Positions 1-7,922 of a DNA stretch of 9,762 bases are shown here, piece by piece. A program made the translations under genes and the position numbers. The notes beneath the pieces were generated by a model. The model made no database searches, was not told where the DNA came from, and saw nothing but the letters and a program-made list of their open reading frames with translations. Within the stretch, counting starts at the first letter, position 1. Every line of letters starts with the position of its first letter. Source of the stretch: Caryophanales bacterium UBA6331 (GTDB lineage: Bacteria > Bacillota_I > Bacilli_A > RF39 > UBA660); assembly GCA_002438065.1 (NCBI GenBank), contig DJSP01000066.1, positions 1 through 9,762 of the forward strand, in the 5' to 3' direction.

Positions 1-38
1 AAATTTATAATTTTATCCTGAGAATTTATGGCAATTCG

Positions 39-67
39 TTGTACAAATTTTCAATATTTGTTATAAT
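39..67 (+). promoter_or_regulatory. Sigma-A-type promoter of the polysaccharide operon
   Basis: A -35-like TTGTAC (39-44) lies exactly 17 bp before a perfect TATAAT (62-67). The -10 is preceded by TG at 59-60, giving the extended form TGnTATAAT. Transcription would start near 74, leaving a leader of about 35 nt before the ATG at 109. The -35 sits inside the 8-bp palindrome TTGTACAA (39-46), which could be a repressor site or chance. Since nothing upstream of base 1 is visible, this could also be an internal promoter of a longer operon. Confidence 0.7.
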
Positions 68-108
68 GTATTCGATACTTTACTTAAAAAAGTTAGAGGT
101 TGAGAATT

Positions 109-786
109 ATGAATAAGGAAGTTAGTATTGAAGAAGTATCTAATGTTATTAGTATGTCTAAAATAAAGAAATATTTATATTTAACAATTAAGAGATTATT
201 TGATATTATTTTGTCATTATTTGGAATTTTGTTTTTAATTCCAATTTCGATAATTATTAAAATATCGTATATACTTAATAAAGATTTTTCATCTATTTTT
301 TATAGTCAAATTAGAATAGGTAAAGATGGTAAAGAATTTAAATTATATAAGTTTAGAAGCATGATACCTAACGCGGATGAAGTACTAAAAGAGCTTTTAA
401 AAAAAGAACCATATAAAAGTGAATGGAAAAATAATCAAAAATTATCTAATGATCCAAGAATAACTAAAATGGGTAATATATTAAGAAAAACATCATTGGA
501 TGAATTACCCCAATTGATAGCAATAATTAAAGGTAATATGTCATTTATAGGACCCAGACCATTAGTTAGAGGTGAATTAGATGCTCATAGTGGAAATCAT
601 AAAATTTATGAAAGTGTTAAACCTGGATTATCTGGTTGGTGGGCCTGTAATGGGAGATCTAGTCTAACTTATGAAGAAAGATTAGAATTAGAATATTACT
701 ATTGTAATAATGCATCATTATTATTGGATATTAAATGTGTTTTTAAAACTATTAAAGTAGTATTTGAAAAAAGTGGAGCAAAGTAG
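109..786 (+). CDS. Undecaprenyl-phosphate sugar-1-phosphate transferase (priming enzyme)
   Basis: Monotopic phosphoglycosyl transferase of the bacterial sugar transferase family (Bac_transf, WchA/CpsE/PglC-like catalytic core). It moves a sugar-1-phosphate from a UDP-sugar onto undecaprenyl phosphate at the inner membrane face, the first step of repeat-unit assembly. Visible in the 225-aa protein: one hydrophobic membrane helix at about 32-52, KFRSM at 81-85, DPR at 115-117, the catalytic Asp-Glu pair in SLDELPQL (D131, E132), GPRPL at 148-152, and the C-terminal NGRS...R..LE.YY pattern at about 181-198. There is no N-terminal multi-helix domain, so this is the short form. I prefer ATG 109, which has AGAGG at 95-99, over the in-frame TTG at 100, which would overlap that site. 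The actual sugar (Glc, Gal or other) cannot be read from the sequence. It is the first gene of the visible operon, 18 bp before the next. Confidence 0.93.
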   Translation: MNKEVSIEEVSNVISMSKIKKYLYLTIKRLFDIILSLFGILFLIPISIIIKISYILNKDFSSIFYSQIRIGKDGKEFKLYKFRSMIPNADEVLKELLKKEPYKSEWKNNQKLSNDPRITKMGNILRKTSLDELPQLIAIIKGNMSFIGPRPLVRGELDAHSGNHKIYESVKPGLSGWWACNGRSSLTYEERLELEYYYCNNASLLLDIKCVFKTIKVVFEKSGAK

Positions 787-804
787 GAAACGAGGTATGA
801 AGAT

Positions 805-1881
805 ATGGAAAATAAAATAGAAAATCCATTATTTAGTGTCATTATTCCAGCTTATAATTGCGAAAAATATTTGTATAAATGTTTAGATTCATTATTGTTT
901 CAAAAATATAATAATTACGAATTAATAATTATTAATGATGGTTCTACAGATAATACCCTAAAAATTATAAATGAATATAATAGTAAGTTTAATAAAAAAA
1001 TAAAAATTATTACTAAAAATAATGAGGGGGTTTCTGCAGCAAGAAATGACGGAATGAAAAATGCTAAAGGAAAATATATTACATTTATTGATTGTGATGA
1101 TTATGTTTCGACTAATTATTTTAATGATATGGAAGATATGATTAAAATAAACAAAGACATAGATTTGTATAACTTCGGTTTTTTTTCTGAAGTTGAAAAT
1201 AAACATGGTAAAATGATTTCTCAAGATATAATTAACTATAAAGAAGTATTATATAATTCTAGAAAAGATATCAAAGAAAACTTAATATCTTTGTATGATA
1301 ACACAATGTTATATAATCCAGTAAATAAAATATATAGAAGAAGCATTATAGAAAAATTTCAGATACAATTTCCTAATTATGATTGGGGAGAAGACGTTGA
1401 ATTCAATCGATTGTACCTAAATAATATTAATTCTTTTTATAATTCAAGTAAATGTCTTTATCATTATGTAAGAGAAGGAAGTAATTCAATTACAAAAAAA
1501 TATAAAAAAGAATTGTTTAAAATTAGAAAAAAAGAATTTTTTGAATTTAATCAGTATTTTGAAAAGTGGAAAATAAATAAAAAAGAATATTATGAATTTT
1601 CTTGTAGAAGATATATAGAAAGAATACTCGGATGTATTGAGAATGAATTTTGTTCTAATTCAGAGTTTAAAACAAAATATTTAAACATCAAACTTATCAT
1701 AAATGATGAAGTTACTAGGGAAGCATTAAATTATGTCATTCCAAAAAGTAAAAAAATAAAAGTTATGCTTATACCATTAAAACTTAAACTAGCATTTACA
1801 ACATATATTATGGGAATGTTTATTCACAAAATAAAAAAAATTTCACCGTCTTTATTTAATAAATTGAAAAACAAAAGATAG
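805..1881 (+). CDS. Family 2 glycosyltransferase
   Basis: GT-A fold inverting glycosyltransferase (GT2) expected to extend the lipid-linked repeat unit in the cytosol. The 358-aa protein shows SVIIPAYN (11-18), NDGSTDNT (44-51), the EGVSAARN segment (74-81), a DXD metal/nucleotide site in DCDD (96-99), NKIYRR (174-179), and the WGED catalytic-base region (193-196 area) common in capsule and EPS transferases. The C-terminal part is lysine-rich with a short hydrophobic stretch near 315-340 that may associate with the membrane. GAGG at 792-795 is 9 bp before the ATG; a nearby ATG at 797 is in another frame. Donor and acceptor sugars are not predictable from the sequence. The gap to the preceding gene is 18 bp, so co-transcription is likely. 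Confidence 0.92.
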   Translation: MENKIENPLFSVIIPAYNCEKYLYKCLDSLLFQKYNNYELIIINDGSTDNTLKIINEYNSKFNKKIKIITKNNEGVSAARNDGMKNAKGKYITFIDCDDYVSTNYFNDMEDMIKINKDIDLYNFGFFSEVENKHGKMISQDIINYKEVLYNSRKDIKENLISLYDNTMLYNPVNKIYRRSIIEKFQIQFPNYDWGEDVEFNRLYLNNINSFYNSSKCLYHYVREGSNSITKKYKKELFKIRKKEFFEFNQYFEKWKINKKEYYEFSCRRYIERILGCIENEFCSNSEFKTKYLNIKLIINDEVTREALNYVIPKSKKIKVMLIPLKLKLAFTTYIMGMFIHKIKKISPSLFNKLKNKR

Positions 1882-1903
1882 TTAATTGAAGGTAGGAATA
1901 ATT

Positions 1904-2995
1904 ATGTTAATTTATTTTATTGTTTTGCTCATAATAGTCTTACTTGGCTTGATTTTAAAGCCAAACCATGTGGGCAATAATTCTAACAAAAAAATTTTTA
2001 TTATAATAACATTTATTTTATTATTTTGTGTATCTGGATTTAGGGACAAAAATATTGGTGTGGATACATTACAATATTATAATGCTTTTAAAAAAATATC
2101 ATTACTTGATATTTCAAAATTTAATGTTGTTAGGTATGAGTATGGATTTACATTTTTATGTTGGATTTTATCAAAAATTAGTAATAAACCTCAAATACTG
2201 CTAATAGTAACTTCTTTTTTTGTAAATTATAGTATTTTAAAATTTATATATAAATATTCAAATAATGTGTTTGTTAGCATATTAATTTATATATTATTAA
2301 ATTTTTACTTTTCTTACATGAATATAATGAGACAGGCCATTGCTATTTCAATAGTTTTGTTTGGATATGATTTTATAATAAAAAACAAAAATATAAAATT
2401 TATTTTAACATGTTTGTTTGCCTCTTTATTTCATGAGAGTGCATTATTAGCAATCTTGCTATTAATTCCTAATTATTTTAGATTTAATAAAAAAATGCTA
2501 TTTTGTGTGTTTGTTTTTGTAATAATAGCATTTTTCTATGGCGAAAGATTTTTTGTTTTTTTGGCTAATTATTCATCACGTTTATTAGAATATGTAAATA
2601 GTAAATATAATGTTTCCAATTATTTTGGTGCATTATTAGATGCATTAGTTTATGTACTAACATATATATTTGGAATTATTAATATTGAAAATAATAGTAA
2701 TCCATTAAGCGATATGAAAGATATTAAAGAGAAAAATGTGGTTTTGGGAATACTTGGAATGGCATGTATATTTCAATCTTTAGTAATAAAAGTAAGTATA
2801 TTTAATAGATTTTCACCATATTTTACAATATTTATAATATTATGGGTTCCATATACAATTGAAAAAATAACTAACAAAAAAAGAAAAGTATTGTATTATC
2901 TAATATTATTATTTATATTCTTTTTATATTGGCTAATAATTATGTTGTTTAGACCACAATGGTATGGTGTTGTTCCATATAATTTGTTTATCTAA
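1904..2995 (+). CDS. EpsG-family polysaccharide polymerase (Wzy-like)
   Basis: Polytopic membrane protein of the EpsG family, which carries out or helps repeat-unit polymerisation on the outer face of the membrane. The 363-aa protein is hydrophobic throughout with roughly ten membrane segments. Family-like signatures are GFRDKNIGVDTLQYY (45-59), RYEYGFTFLCWILSKI (77-92), MNIMRQAIAISI (139-150) and FHESALLA (176-183), ending in a long final helix and an RPQWYG-type tail. I chose ATG 1904 because AGGA at 1894-1897 is 6 bp upstream; an in-frame TTG at 1886 would add six residues but has no better site. In a Wzx/Wzy locus this gene sets the linkage between repeats. A ligase-type role is less likely given the EpsG motifs. 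Confidence 0.88.
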   Translation: MLIYFIVLLIIVLLGLILKPNHVGNNSNKKIFIIITFILLFCVSGFRDKNIGVDTLQYYNAFKKISLLDISKFNVVRYEYGFTFLCWILSKISNKPQILLIVTSFFVNYSILKFIYKYSNNVFVSILIYILLNFYFSYMNIMRQAIAISIVLFGYDFIIKNKNIKFILTCLFASLFHESALLAILLLIPNYFRFNKKMLFCVFVFVIIAFFYGERFFVFLANYSSRLLEYVNSKYNVSNYFGALLDALVYVLTYIFGIINIENNSNPLSDMKDIKEKNVVLGILGMACIFQSLVIKVSIFNRFSPYFTIFIILWVPYTIEKITNKKRKVLYYLILLFIFFLYWLIIMLFRPQWYGVVPYNLFI

Positions 2996-3004
2996 GGAGG
3001 AATT

Positions 3005-4198
3005 ATGAACATATATTTAATTGATGAAGGAATTGACAGAATAGGTGGTGTCGAAAGAATTGTTTCAATACTTGCCAATGATTTCGCAAATGAAAATAAA
3101 GTAAAAGTTATTAGCGAATTTAAAAATCGGAAAAATCCGTTTTATGAATACAAATCTGAAATTGAAATAGAATATTTAATAAAAAATATTGATACAAAAT
3201 TAAATAAAATATCCAAAAAAAATATAATATTTTATTTTATTAAATTAATAGAGAAATGTGCAAAAAAAATTGTACTGCCATTTAAAATTTTAAAAAATAT
3301 TAAAACTATTAAAAATGATGATGTGATGATATTTGCAAGAGTCTCGGTTGCTTTGGATTTTATTCCTATTTTAAAGTTTAAAAAAAAGCATCCAATAATT
3401 ATAGTGAGAGATGCTGCAATTATAGAATGTTTAAATAAAAAGCAAAAAAGAAAATTAACGAGATTTTTTCCTGAATATGTAAATTACTTTATAGTTTCAT
3501 CTGATGAAAGCAAGAAAAAATATCAAAGAGTATTAGGAAATAAAATAATTATAGAAAAAATATATAATCCATTGGGAATTAATCCTATAAAAAAATATAA
3601 TTATAATGCAAAGAAAATTATAAGTATAGGTAGATTACATCCCCAAAAGGGATTTGATACCCTTATAAGAGCATTTAATTATGTTACAAAAATGCATTCG
3701 GATTGGAAACTAGAAATATATGGAAATGGTAGGGAAGAATTTAAATTAAAAAAAATAATAAAAGAAAATAGATTAGACGATAAGGTTAAAATTATAAATA
3801 GTACAAAGGATGTAGTAAATGTATTAAATAGTTCTTCAATTTTCGTAATGTCTTCTCGTTATGAAGGATACGCAAATGCTTTAGTAGAGGCAGTATCATG
3901 TGGTGTTCCTAGTGTCACCTTTAATTGGCTATCAGGAGCAGAAGAAATAATTTCAAATCAAAAAAACGGATTAATAGTAAAATTATACGATAGGAATACA
4001 TATTTCAAAGGAAATTCTAATAAATGTGATGAGAAAAATTTGGCTGATTCAATAAATTATTTAATAGATAATCCTCAAAAATGTCAACAGTTTAGTAATG
4101 AGGCAATAAACATCTATAAATCAAGAAATTTTAATAATATATTAAAAAAATGGAAAAAAATAATAAATCAAGTAAAGGAGAATCTAACAAATGAGTAA
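3005..4198 (+). CDS. Family 4 glycosyltransferase
   Basis: GT-B fold retaining glycosyltransferase (GT4, Glycos_transf_1), cytosolic or peripheral, adding a sugar to the growing repeat unit. In the 397-aa protein the N-terminal acceptor domain has the glycine pair of the IGGVERIV segment (13-20). The donor domain begins near 203 with ISIGRLHPQKGFDTLIRAF (206-224), followed by YGNGRE (239-244). The family's EX7E site is clear: SSRYEGYANALVEA at 283-296 with E287 and E295, then CGVPSV (299-304). Ribosome binding is the strongest in the operon: AAGGAGG at 2994-3000 overlaps the previous stop codon and leaves 4 bp to the ATG. The substrate is not determinable. Its stop overlaps the next gene by 8 bp. 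Confidence 0.93.
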   Translation: MNIYLIDEGIDRIGGVERIVSILANDFANENKVKVISEFKNRKNPFYEYKSEIEIEYLIKNIDTKLNKISKKNIIFYFIKLIEKCAKKIVLPFKILKNIKTIKNDDVMIFARVSVALDFIPILKFKKKHPIIIVRDAAIIECLNKKQKRKLTRFFPEYVNYFIVSSDESKKKYQRVLGNKIIIEKIYNPLGINPIKKYNYNAKKIISIGRLHPQKGFDTLIRAFNYVTKMHSDWKLEIYGNGREEFKLKKIIKENRLDDKVKIINSTKDVVNVLNSSSIFVMSSRYEGYANALVEAVSCGVPSVTFNWLSGAEEIISNQKNGLIVKLYDRNTYFKGNSNKCDEKNLADSINYLIDNPQKCQQFSNEAINIYKSRNFNNILKKWKKIINQVKENLTNE

Positions 4199-5105
4199 GT
4201 TATCTAAATTTATTAAATCACCTTTATTATTATTTGTTTTTTTATCAAATAGAGGAATAAACCTTTTTAATGATAAAACATATTTAAAAATAAGATATTA
4301 TGCAACATTTAAAAAATTTCTAAATTTAACAAATCCACAAACGTTTAATGAAAAATTACAATGGTTAAAATTAAATGATAGAAAAGACATATACACAAAA
4401 ATGGTTGATAAATATGAAGCAAAATCTTATGTTTCAAAAATAATAGGGAATAAATATATAATACCTACATTAGGGATATATAATAATTTTGATGAAATAG
4501 ATTTTAATAAATTACCAAATCAATTTGTTATTAAATGTACACATGATAGTGGTGGATTAGTAATTGTTAAAGATAAAAGCAAATTAGACATTAAAAGAGC
4601 AAAGAAAAAAATTAATAAATCTTTAAAAAGAAATTATTATTATCTAGGCAGAGAGTGGCCGTATAAAAATGTTAAACCAAGGATAATAGTTGAAAAATAT
4701 ATGCATGATGAGTTGACAAATGATTTAAGAGATTATAAATTTTTTTGTTTTAATGGTAATTGTAAATTTTTTAAAATAGATTTTAATCGTTCAATTAATC
4801 ATCAAGCAAATTATTTTGATATCAAAGGTGAAATTCTTCCATTTGGAGAGCAAGTATGTCTACCTGATTTTTCAAAACTTCTTGATTTGCCTGTAAATTT
4901 GCAGAAGATGCTAAAATTATCTGAAAAATTATCAAAAAATATTCCATTTTTAAGAGTGGATTTTTATGAAATTAAAGGAGACGTATATTTTGGAGAATTA
5001 ACTTTTTATCCTTCAAGTGGATTTGGAAAATTTGAGCCAGAAGAATGGGATTTAAAGTTAGGAAATCTTATTGACTTGAGTTTGGTGAATAAAAATGAGA
5101 AGTAA
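4191..5105 (+). CDS. TupA-type ATP-grasp protein
   Basis: Matches the ATPgrasp_TupA family, named for TupA of teichuronopeptide synthesis in alkaliphilic Bacillus. ATP-grasp enzymes activate a carboxylate as acyl phosphate and join it to an amine, so a role attaching amino acids or peptides to a polysaccharide is the standard inference. The 304-aa protein has TFNEKLQWLKLNDR (51-64), the D-K-Y segment (73-75), FVIKCTHDSGG (112-122, nucleotide-binding Lys and Gly-rich loop), IVEKYM (166-171), DYKFFCFNG (181-189), FLRVDFY (253-259) and GELTFYPSSGFGKF (268-281), where acidic residues would hold Mg-ATP. No membrane segment beyond a mild hydrophobic patch at 11-18. AAGGAG at 4175-4180 precedes ATG by 10 bp inside the upstream gene; 8-bp overlap upstream and 11-bp overlap downstream suggest translational coupling. 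The true substrate is unknown. Confidence 0.88.
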   Translation: MSKLSKFIKSPLLLFVFLSNRGINLFNDKTYLKIRYYATFKKFLNLTNPQTFNEKLQWLKLNDRKDIYTKMVDKYEAKSYVSKIIGNKYIIPTLGIYNNFDEIDFNKLPNQFVIKCTHDSGGLVIVKDKSKLDIKRAKKKINKSLKRNYYYLGREWPYKNVKPRIIVEKYMHDELTNDLRDYKFFCFNGNCKFFKIDFNRSINHQANYFDIKGEILPFGEQVCLPDFSKLLDLPVNLQKMLKLSEKLSKNIPFLRVDFYEIKGDVYFGELTFYPSSGFGKFEPEEWDLKLGNLIDLSLVNKNEK

Positions 5106-6606
5106 AAAAGCTTTATTAAATATTAGTAGTAACTTTATATTACAAGTTGTTACCATAATTTATGGATTTATAGTTCCAAAAATTATTATTACAAATTTTG
5201 GCTCAGATGTTAATGGATTAATTTCATCTATTACTCAATTTTTGGCTTATATATCATTACTTGAATCAGGATTTGGACCTGTTGTTAAATCAGCATTATA
5301 TAAACCATTATCTAAAAAAGATAATAAAGAAATAGCAAATATATTAAAAACTTCAGAAAAATTTTTTAGAAACATTGCCAAAGTATTTATCATTTATATA
5401 ATTTCATTATGTTTTATTTATCCGCTAATAATAAATAATAATTTTGATAAAGTGTTTACAATTTCACTTATTTTGATTATATCAATAAGTACTTTTGCAG
5501 AGTATTTTTTTGGAATGACTTATAGACTTTTTTTACAGGCAGATCAAAAAAATTATATTATTTCTTTTATTCAAATAATTACGTATATTATTAGTATTGT
5601 AATTGTAATATTATTAGCCTATTTTAAAGCAAATATTCAAGTAATAAAATTAACGAGTGGCCTTATTTTTGTGCTTAGACCTATTATGCAAAATTGGTAT
5701 GTAAAAAGAAAATATAATATTTGTTTTAATGAGGCAAATAGTGATTATAAATTAAGACAGAAATGGGATGGATTAGCTCAACATATTGCAGCAGTTATAC
5801 ATGGAAATACTGATGTTACAATTCTTACAATAATGTGTAGTCTTACGGAAGTTTCAGTATATTCAGTATATAGTTTAGTTGTAAAGGGAATAAAACAATT
5901 TGCACAGATTTTTTCAACAGGTATTGATTCATCATTTGGCGATATGATTGCCAAGGATGAAAAAGAAAATTTATGTAAAAAATTTAATATATACGAAGTT
6001 TTATATTTTACGATAATAACCATTTTATTTTCGTGTACAATGATTTTAATTGTTCCATTTGTTAGTGTATATACAAAAAATGTAACAGATGCAAATTATA
6101 TTAGATATTTATTTGGATATTTGATTGTTATAAGTGAATTCGTCTGGGCAATTAGACTCCCATATAGTTCTTTAATTTTATCTGCTGGACATTTTAAAGA
6201 AACTAGAATAGGAGCATGGATTGAATGTCTAACCAATATAGTTTTATCTATAGTTCTTGTATTTAATTATGGAATAATAGGAGTAACAATAGGAACAATC
6301 ATTGCTATGACAATTAGAACTTTAGAATTTGTGTATCATGCAAATAAAAACATACTTAATAGAAATATTAGTATCAGTATAAAAAAATTTATTTTAATTT
6401 TAATTGAAACAATTACTATAGTCTTTATTTCAAACTATTTACCTTATTTAGATAACATAAGTTATTTAAATTGGTTTATAAATGCTTTAATGACAGGTGT
6501 TGTAGCAAGCTTGATTTGTATTTTTATTAATTTTGTATTTTATAAAAAAGAATTTAAGGAATTGCTTAACATGTTAAAAAATATATTAAAAAATAAAAGA
6601 CAATAA
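5095..6606 (+). CDS. Wzx-like polysaccharide flippase
   Basis: Integral membrane protein of the MOP (MATE/PST/MVF) superfamily that would move the undecaprenyl-diphosphate-linked repeat from the inner to the outer face of the membrane for polymerisation. The 503-aa length and about 12-14 hydrophobic segments fit the family. Recognisable blocks are the N-terminal KIIITNFGSDVNGLISSITQ stretch (29-48) running into a helix and LLESGFG (55-61), LYKPL (68-72), LQADQKNYI (147-155) and the loop plus helix QKWDGLAQHIAAVIHGNTD (222-240). The tail is Lys-rich. The start overlaps the ATP-grasp gene by 11 bp; GGTGA at 5084-5088, 6 bp upstream, serves as ribosome binding site. It is the last gene of the operon, followed by a terminator 17 bp after the stop. 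Confidence 0.92.
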   Translation: MRSKKALLNISSNFILQVVTIIYGFIVPKIIITNFGSDVNGLISSITQFLAYISLLESGFGPVVKSALYKPLSKKDNKEIANILKTSEKFFRNIAKVFIIYIISLCFIYPLIINNNFDKVFTISLILIISISTFAEYFFGMTYRLFLQADQKNYIISFIQIITYIISIVIVILLAYFKANIQVIKLTSGLIFVLRPIMQNWYVKRKYNICFNEANSDYKLRQKWDGLAQHIAAVIHGNTDVTILTIMCSLTEVSVYSVYSLVVKGIKQFAQIFSTGIDSSFGDMIAKDEKENLCKKFNIYEVLYFTIITILFSCTMILIVPFVSVYTKNVTDANYIRYLFGYLIVISEFVWAIRLPYSSLILSAGHFKETRIGAWIECLTNIVLSIVLVFNYGIIGVTIGTIIAMTIRTLEFVYHANKNILNRNISISIKKFILILIETITIVFISNYLPYLDNISYLNWFINALMTGVVASLICIFINFVFYKKEFKELLNMLKNILKNKRQ

Positions 6607-6623
6607 TTTTATTAAATATTTAT

Positions 6624-6654
6624 AGATAGAATACATTTATTTCTATCTTTTTTT
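6624..6654 (+). terminator. Intrinsic terminator of the polysaccharide operon
   Basis: A perfect 8-bp stem AGATAGAA (6624-6631) / TTCTATCT (6641-6648) with a 9-nt loop is followed by an uninterrupted T-run to 6654. It sits 17 bp after the flippase stop, as expected for the end of the operon. There is no matching T-run for the opposite strand. The stem arms are the same as those of the terminator at 9280-9306. Confidence 0.85.
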
Positions 6655-6699
6655 ATTACAATATTTTTACAATAATGTTACATATTATATATAACAATT

Positions 6700-6710
6700 T
6701 GCTATATAAT
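6700..6710 (+). promoter_or_regulatory. Probable extended -10 promoter for the KAP module
   Basis: TGCTATATAAT contains TATAAT at 6705-6710 and, one register earlier, TATATA at 6703-6708 preceded by TGn, the extended -10 form. No good -35 lies 16-18 bp upstream. A second candidate is TTTACA (6666-6671) with TATATA at 6688-6693, spacing 16. In such AT-rich DNA either can be chance, but a promoter is needed between the terminator ending at 6654 and the gene at 6780. Confidence 0.45.
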
Positions 6711-6779
6711 TTAATTAATTATTAATATAAATTTTTATATTGTAATTCTATTGATAATTGTAGAAGGTAGGTTTTATGT

Positions 6780-7920
6780 ATGAAGAAGTACGAATTAGAA
6801 GATAATGAAGAGAATATTGTAATAACTATTAAAGAAAATGTTCTTAATAGAAATAATAAATTGGTCATGCTATGCAAAATGTTAACTAATTTAGATGATA
6901 ATTATAATATAACAATAGATGGAGCATGGGGTAGTGGCAAGACATTTTTTGTTAAACAGTTTAAATATATATTAGAACATATTAATGATTATAAAGATAA
7001 TGTTGTATTTAATGAAAATGATAAAGATGTAATAAAAAAATGTGCTGAAAATAATTTAGTTATATATTATAATGCTTGGGAAAATGATGATCATGAAAGT
7101 CATCCTTTAGAATCAATTATTTATTCTATATTAAATGATTATCCTAAATATAAGCAAACATTACCGGATTTTAGCGAATTCAAGGAATTATTTAAATCTG
7201 CTATTAGAGATATAATTTATGTCGGAACTGCCGAAATAATTGATTTAAACAATATTGATAAAATGAATTCTTTTAAAGATTATGCTAAAGAAATAAAAAC
7301 AATCGATGAAAAGAAAAAATCATTTAATAAATTAATAAATCTATTACTAAATGATAATCAAAGATTAATACTAATTATAGATGAATTAGATAGATGTAAA
7401 CCAACTTTTGCAATTAAATTACTTGAAACTATTAAGCATTTTTATAATAATAAGAAAATTACTATTTTAATGTCTACAAATAATTTTGAATTGTCTCATA
7501 CTATTAAAAAAGTATACGGTCAAGATTTTGATGGATATAGTTATTTAAGCAAATTTTACGATTGTATAGTTTATTTAGATAATACTGAGCAGGTTGTGAA
7601 TAATTACTTAAAAGATAAATTAATATTTAATTCAAGCGGTTATACTTCTTAAAAAATTGCAAATATATTAATTAATTATTATCATTTATCTTTAAGAGAA
7701 TGTAATAAATATGTGTCTATCTATAATTTATTGTTCAATTACATTGATATAGATTTTTCTTATTATAATTATGGCGATTATAAATATGTTTATACTAATA
7801 TTTTACTTCCTTTAGCAATTATTTATATAAAAAATAACTAAAGTAAAAATGCTAGATGCTATCTATAATGTATATAGTGATCCTAATAATATAATTGATT
7901 CTGTACAACTAGAGAATTAA
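6780..7920 (+). pseudogene. KAP-family P-loop NTPase, interrupted by a stop and a frameshift
   Basis: The first 290 codons encode a KAP NTPase N-terminal part: Walker A GAWGSGKT (48-55), YNAWENDDHESHPLESI (97-113), Walker B LILIIDELDR (196-205 area, D201-E202) with the DELDR signature, and the sensor-like MSTNNFELSHTIKKVYGQDFDG (231-252 area). TAA at 7650-7652 stops it after GYTS. Past that stop the same frame continues for 62 codons with KAP-like sequence (LSLRECNKYVSIYNLL, then ILLPLAIIYIK) to a TAA at 7839. Removing one A from the A6 run at 7829-7834 restores reading into MLDAIYNVYSDPNN, ending at TAA 7918-7920, about 379 codons in all. KAP proteins are ATPases, often membrane-linked; PifA, a phage-exclusion protein, is a member. 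ATG 6780 is preferred (GG-rich site AAGGTAGG 6764-6771); ATG 6776 runs into a stop. A truncated NTPase might still be made. Confidence 0.82.
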
Positions 7921-7922
7921 AA

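Noticed and set aside
958..1224. Minus-strand open frame of 88 codons inside the GT2 gene
   Set aside because: It lies wholly opposite a well-supported glycosyltransferase, its translation is a low-complexity Ile/Phe/Asn string typical of antisense reading of AT-rich genes, and it has no ribosome site.
5778..6023. Minus-strand open frame of 81 codons inside the flippase gene
   Set aside because: It is antisense to a conserved part of the flippase and shows no recognisable motif or initiation signal.
6724..6741. Hairpin AATATAAA/TTTATATT in the leader of the KAP gene as a riboswitch or attenuator
   Set aside because: It contains only A-U pairs with a minimal loop, has no following T-run that would terminate, and is expected by chance at this base composition.
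7829..7841. Programmed -1 ribosomal frameshift at the A-run in the KAP gene
   Set aside because: Restoring the KAP-like frame needs a +1 shift (loss of one A), not -1, and the in-frame TAA at 7650 would stop most ribosomes before they reach it.
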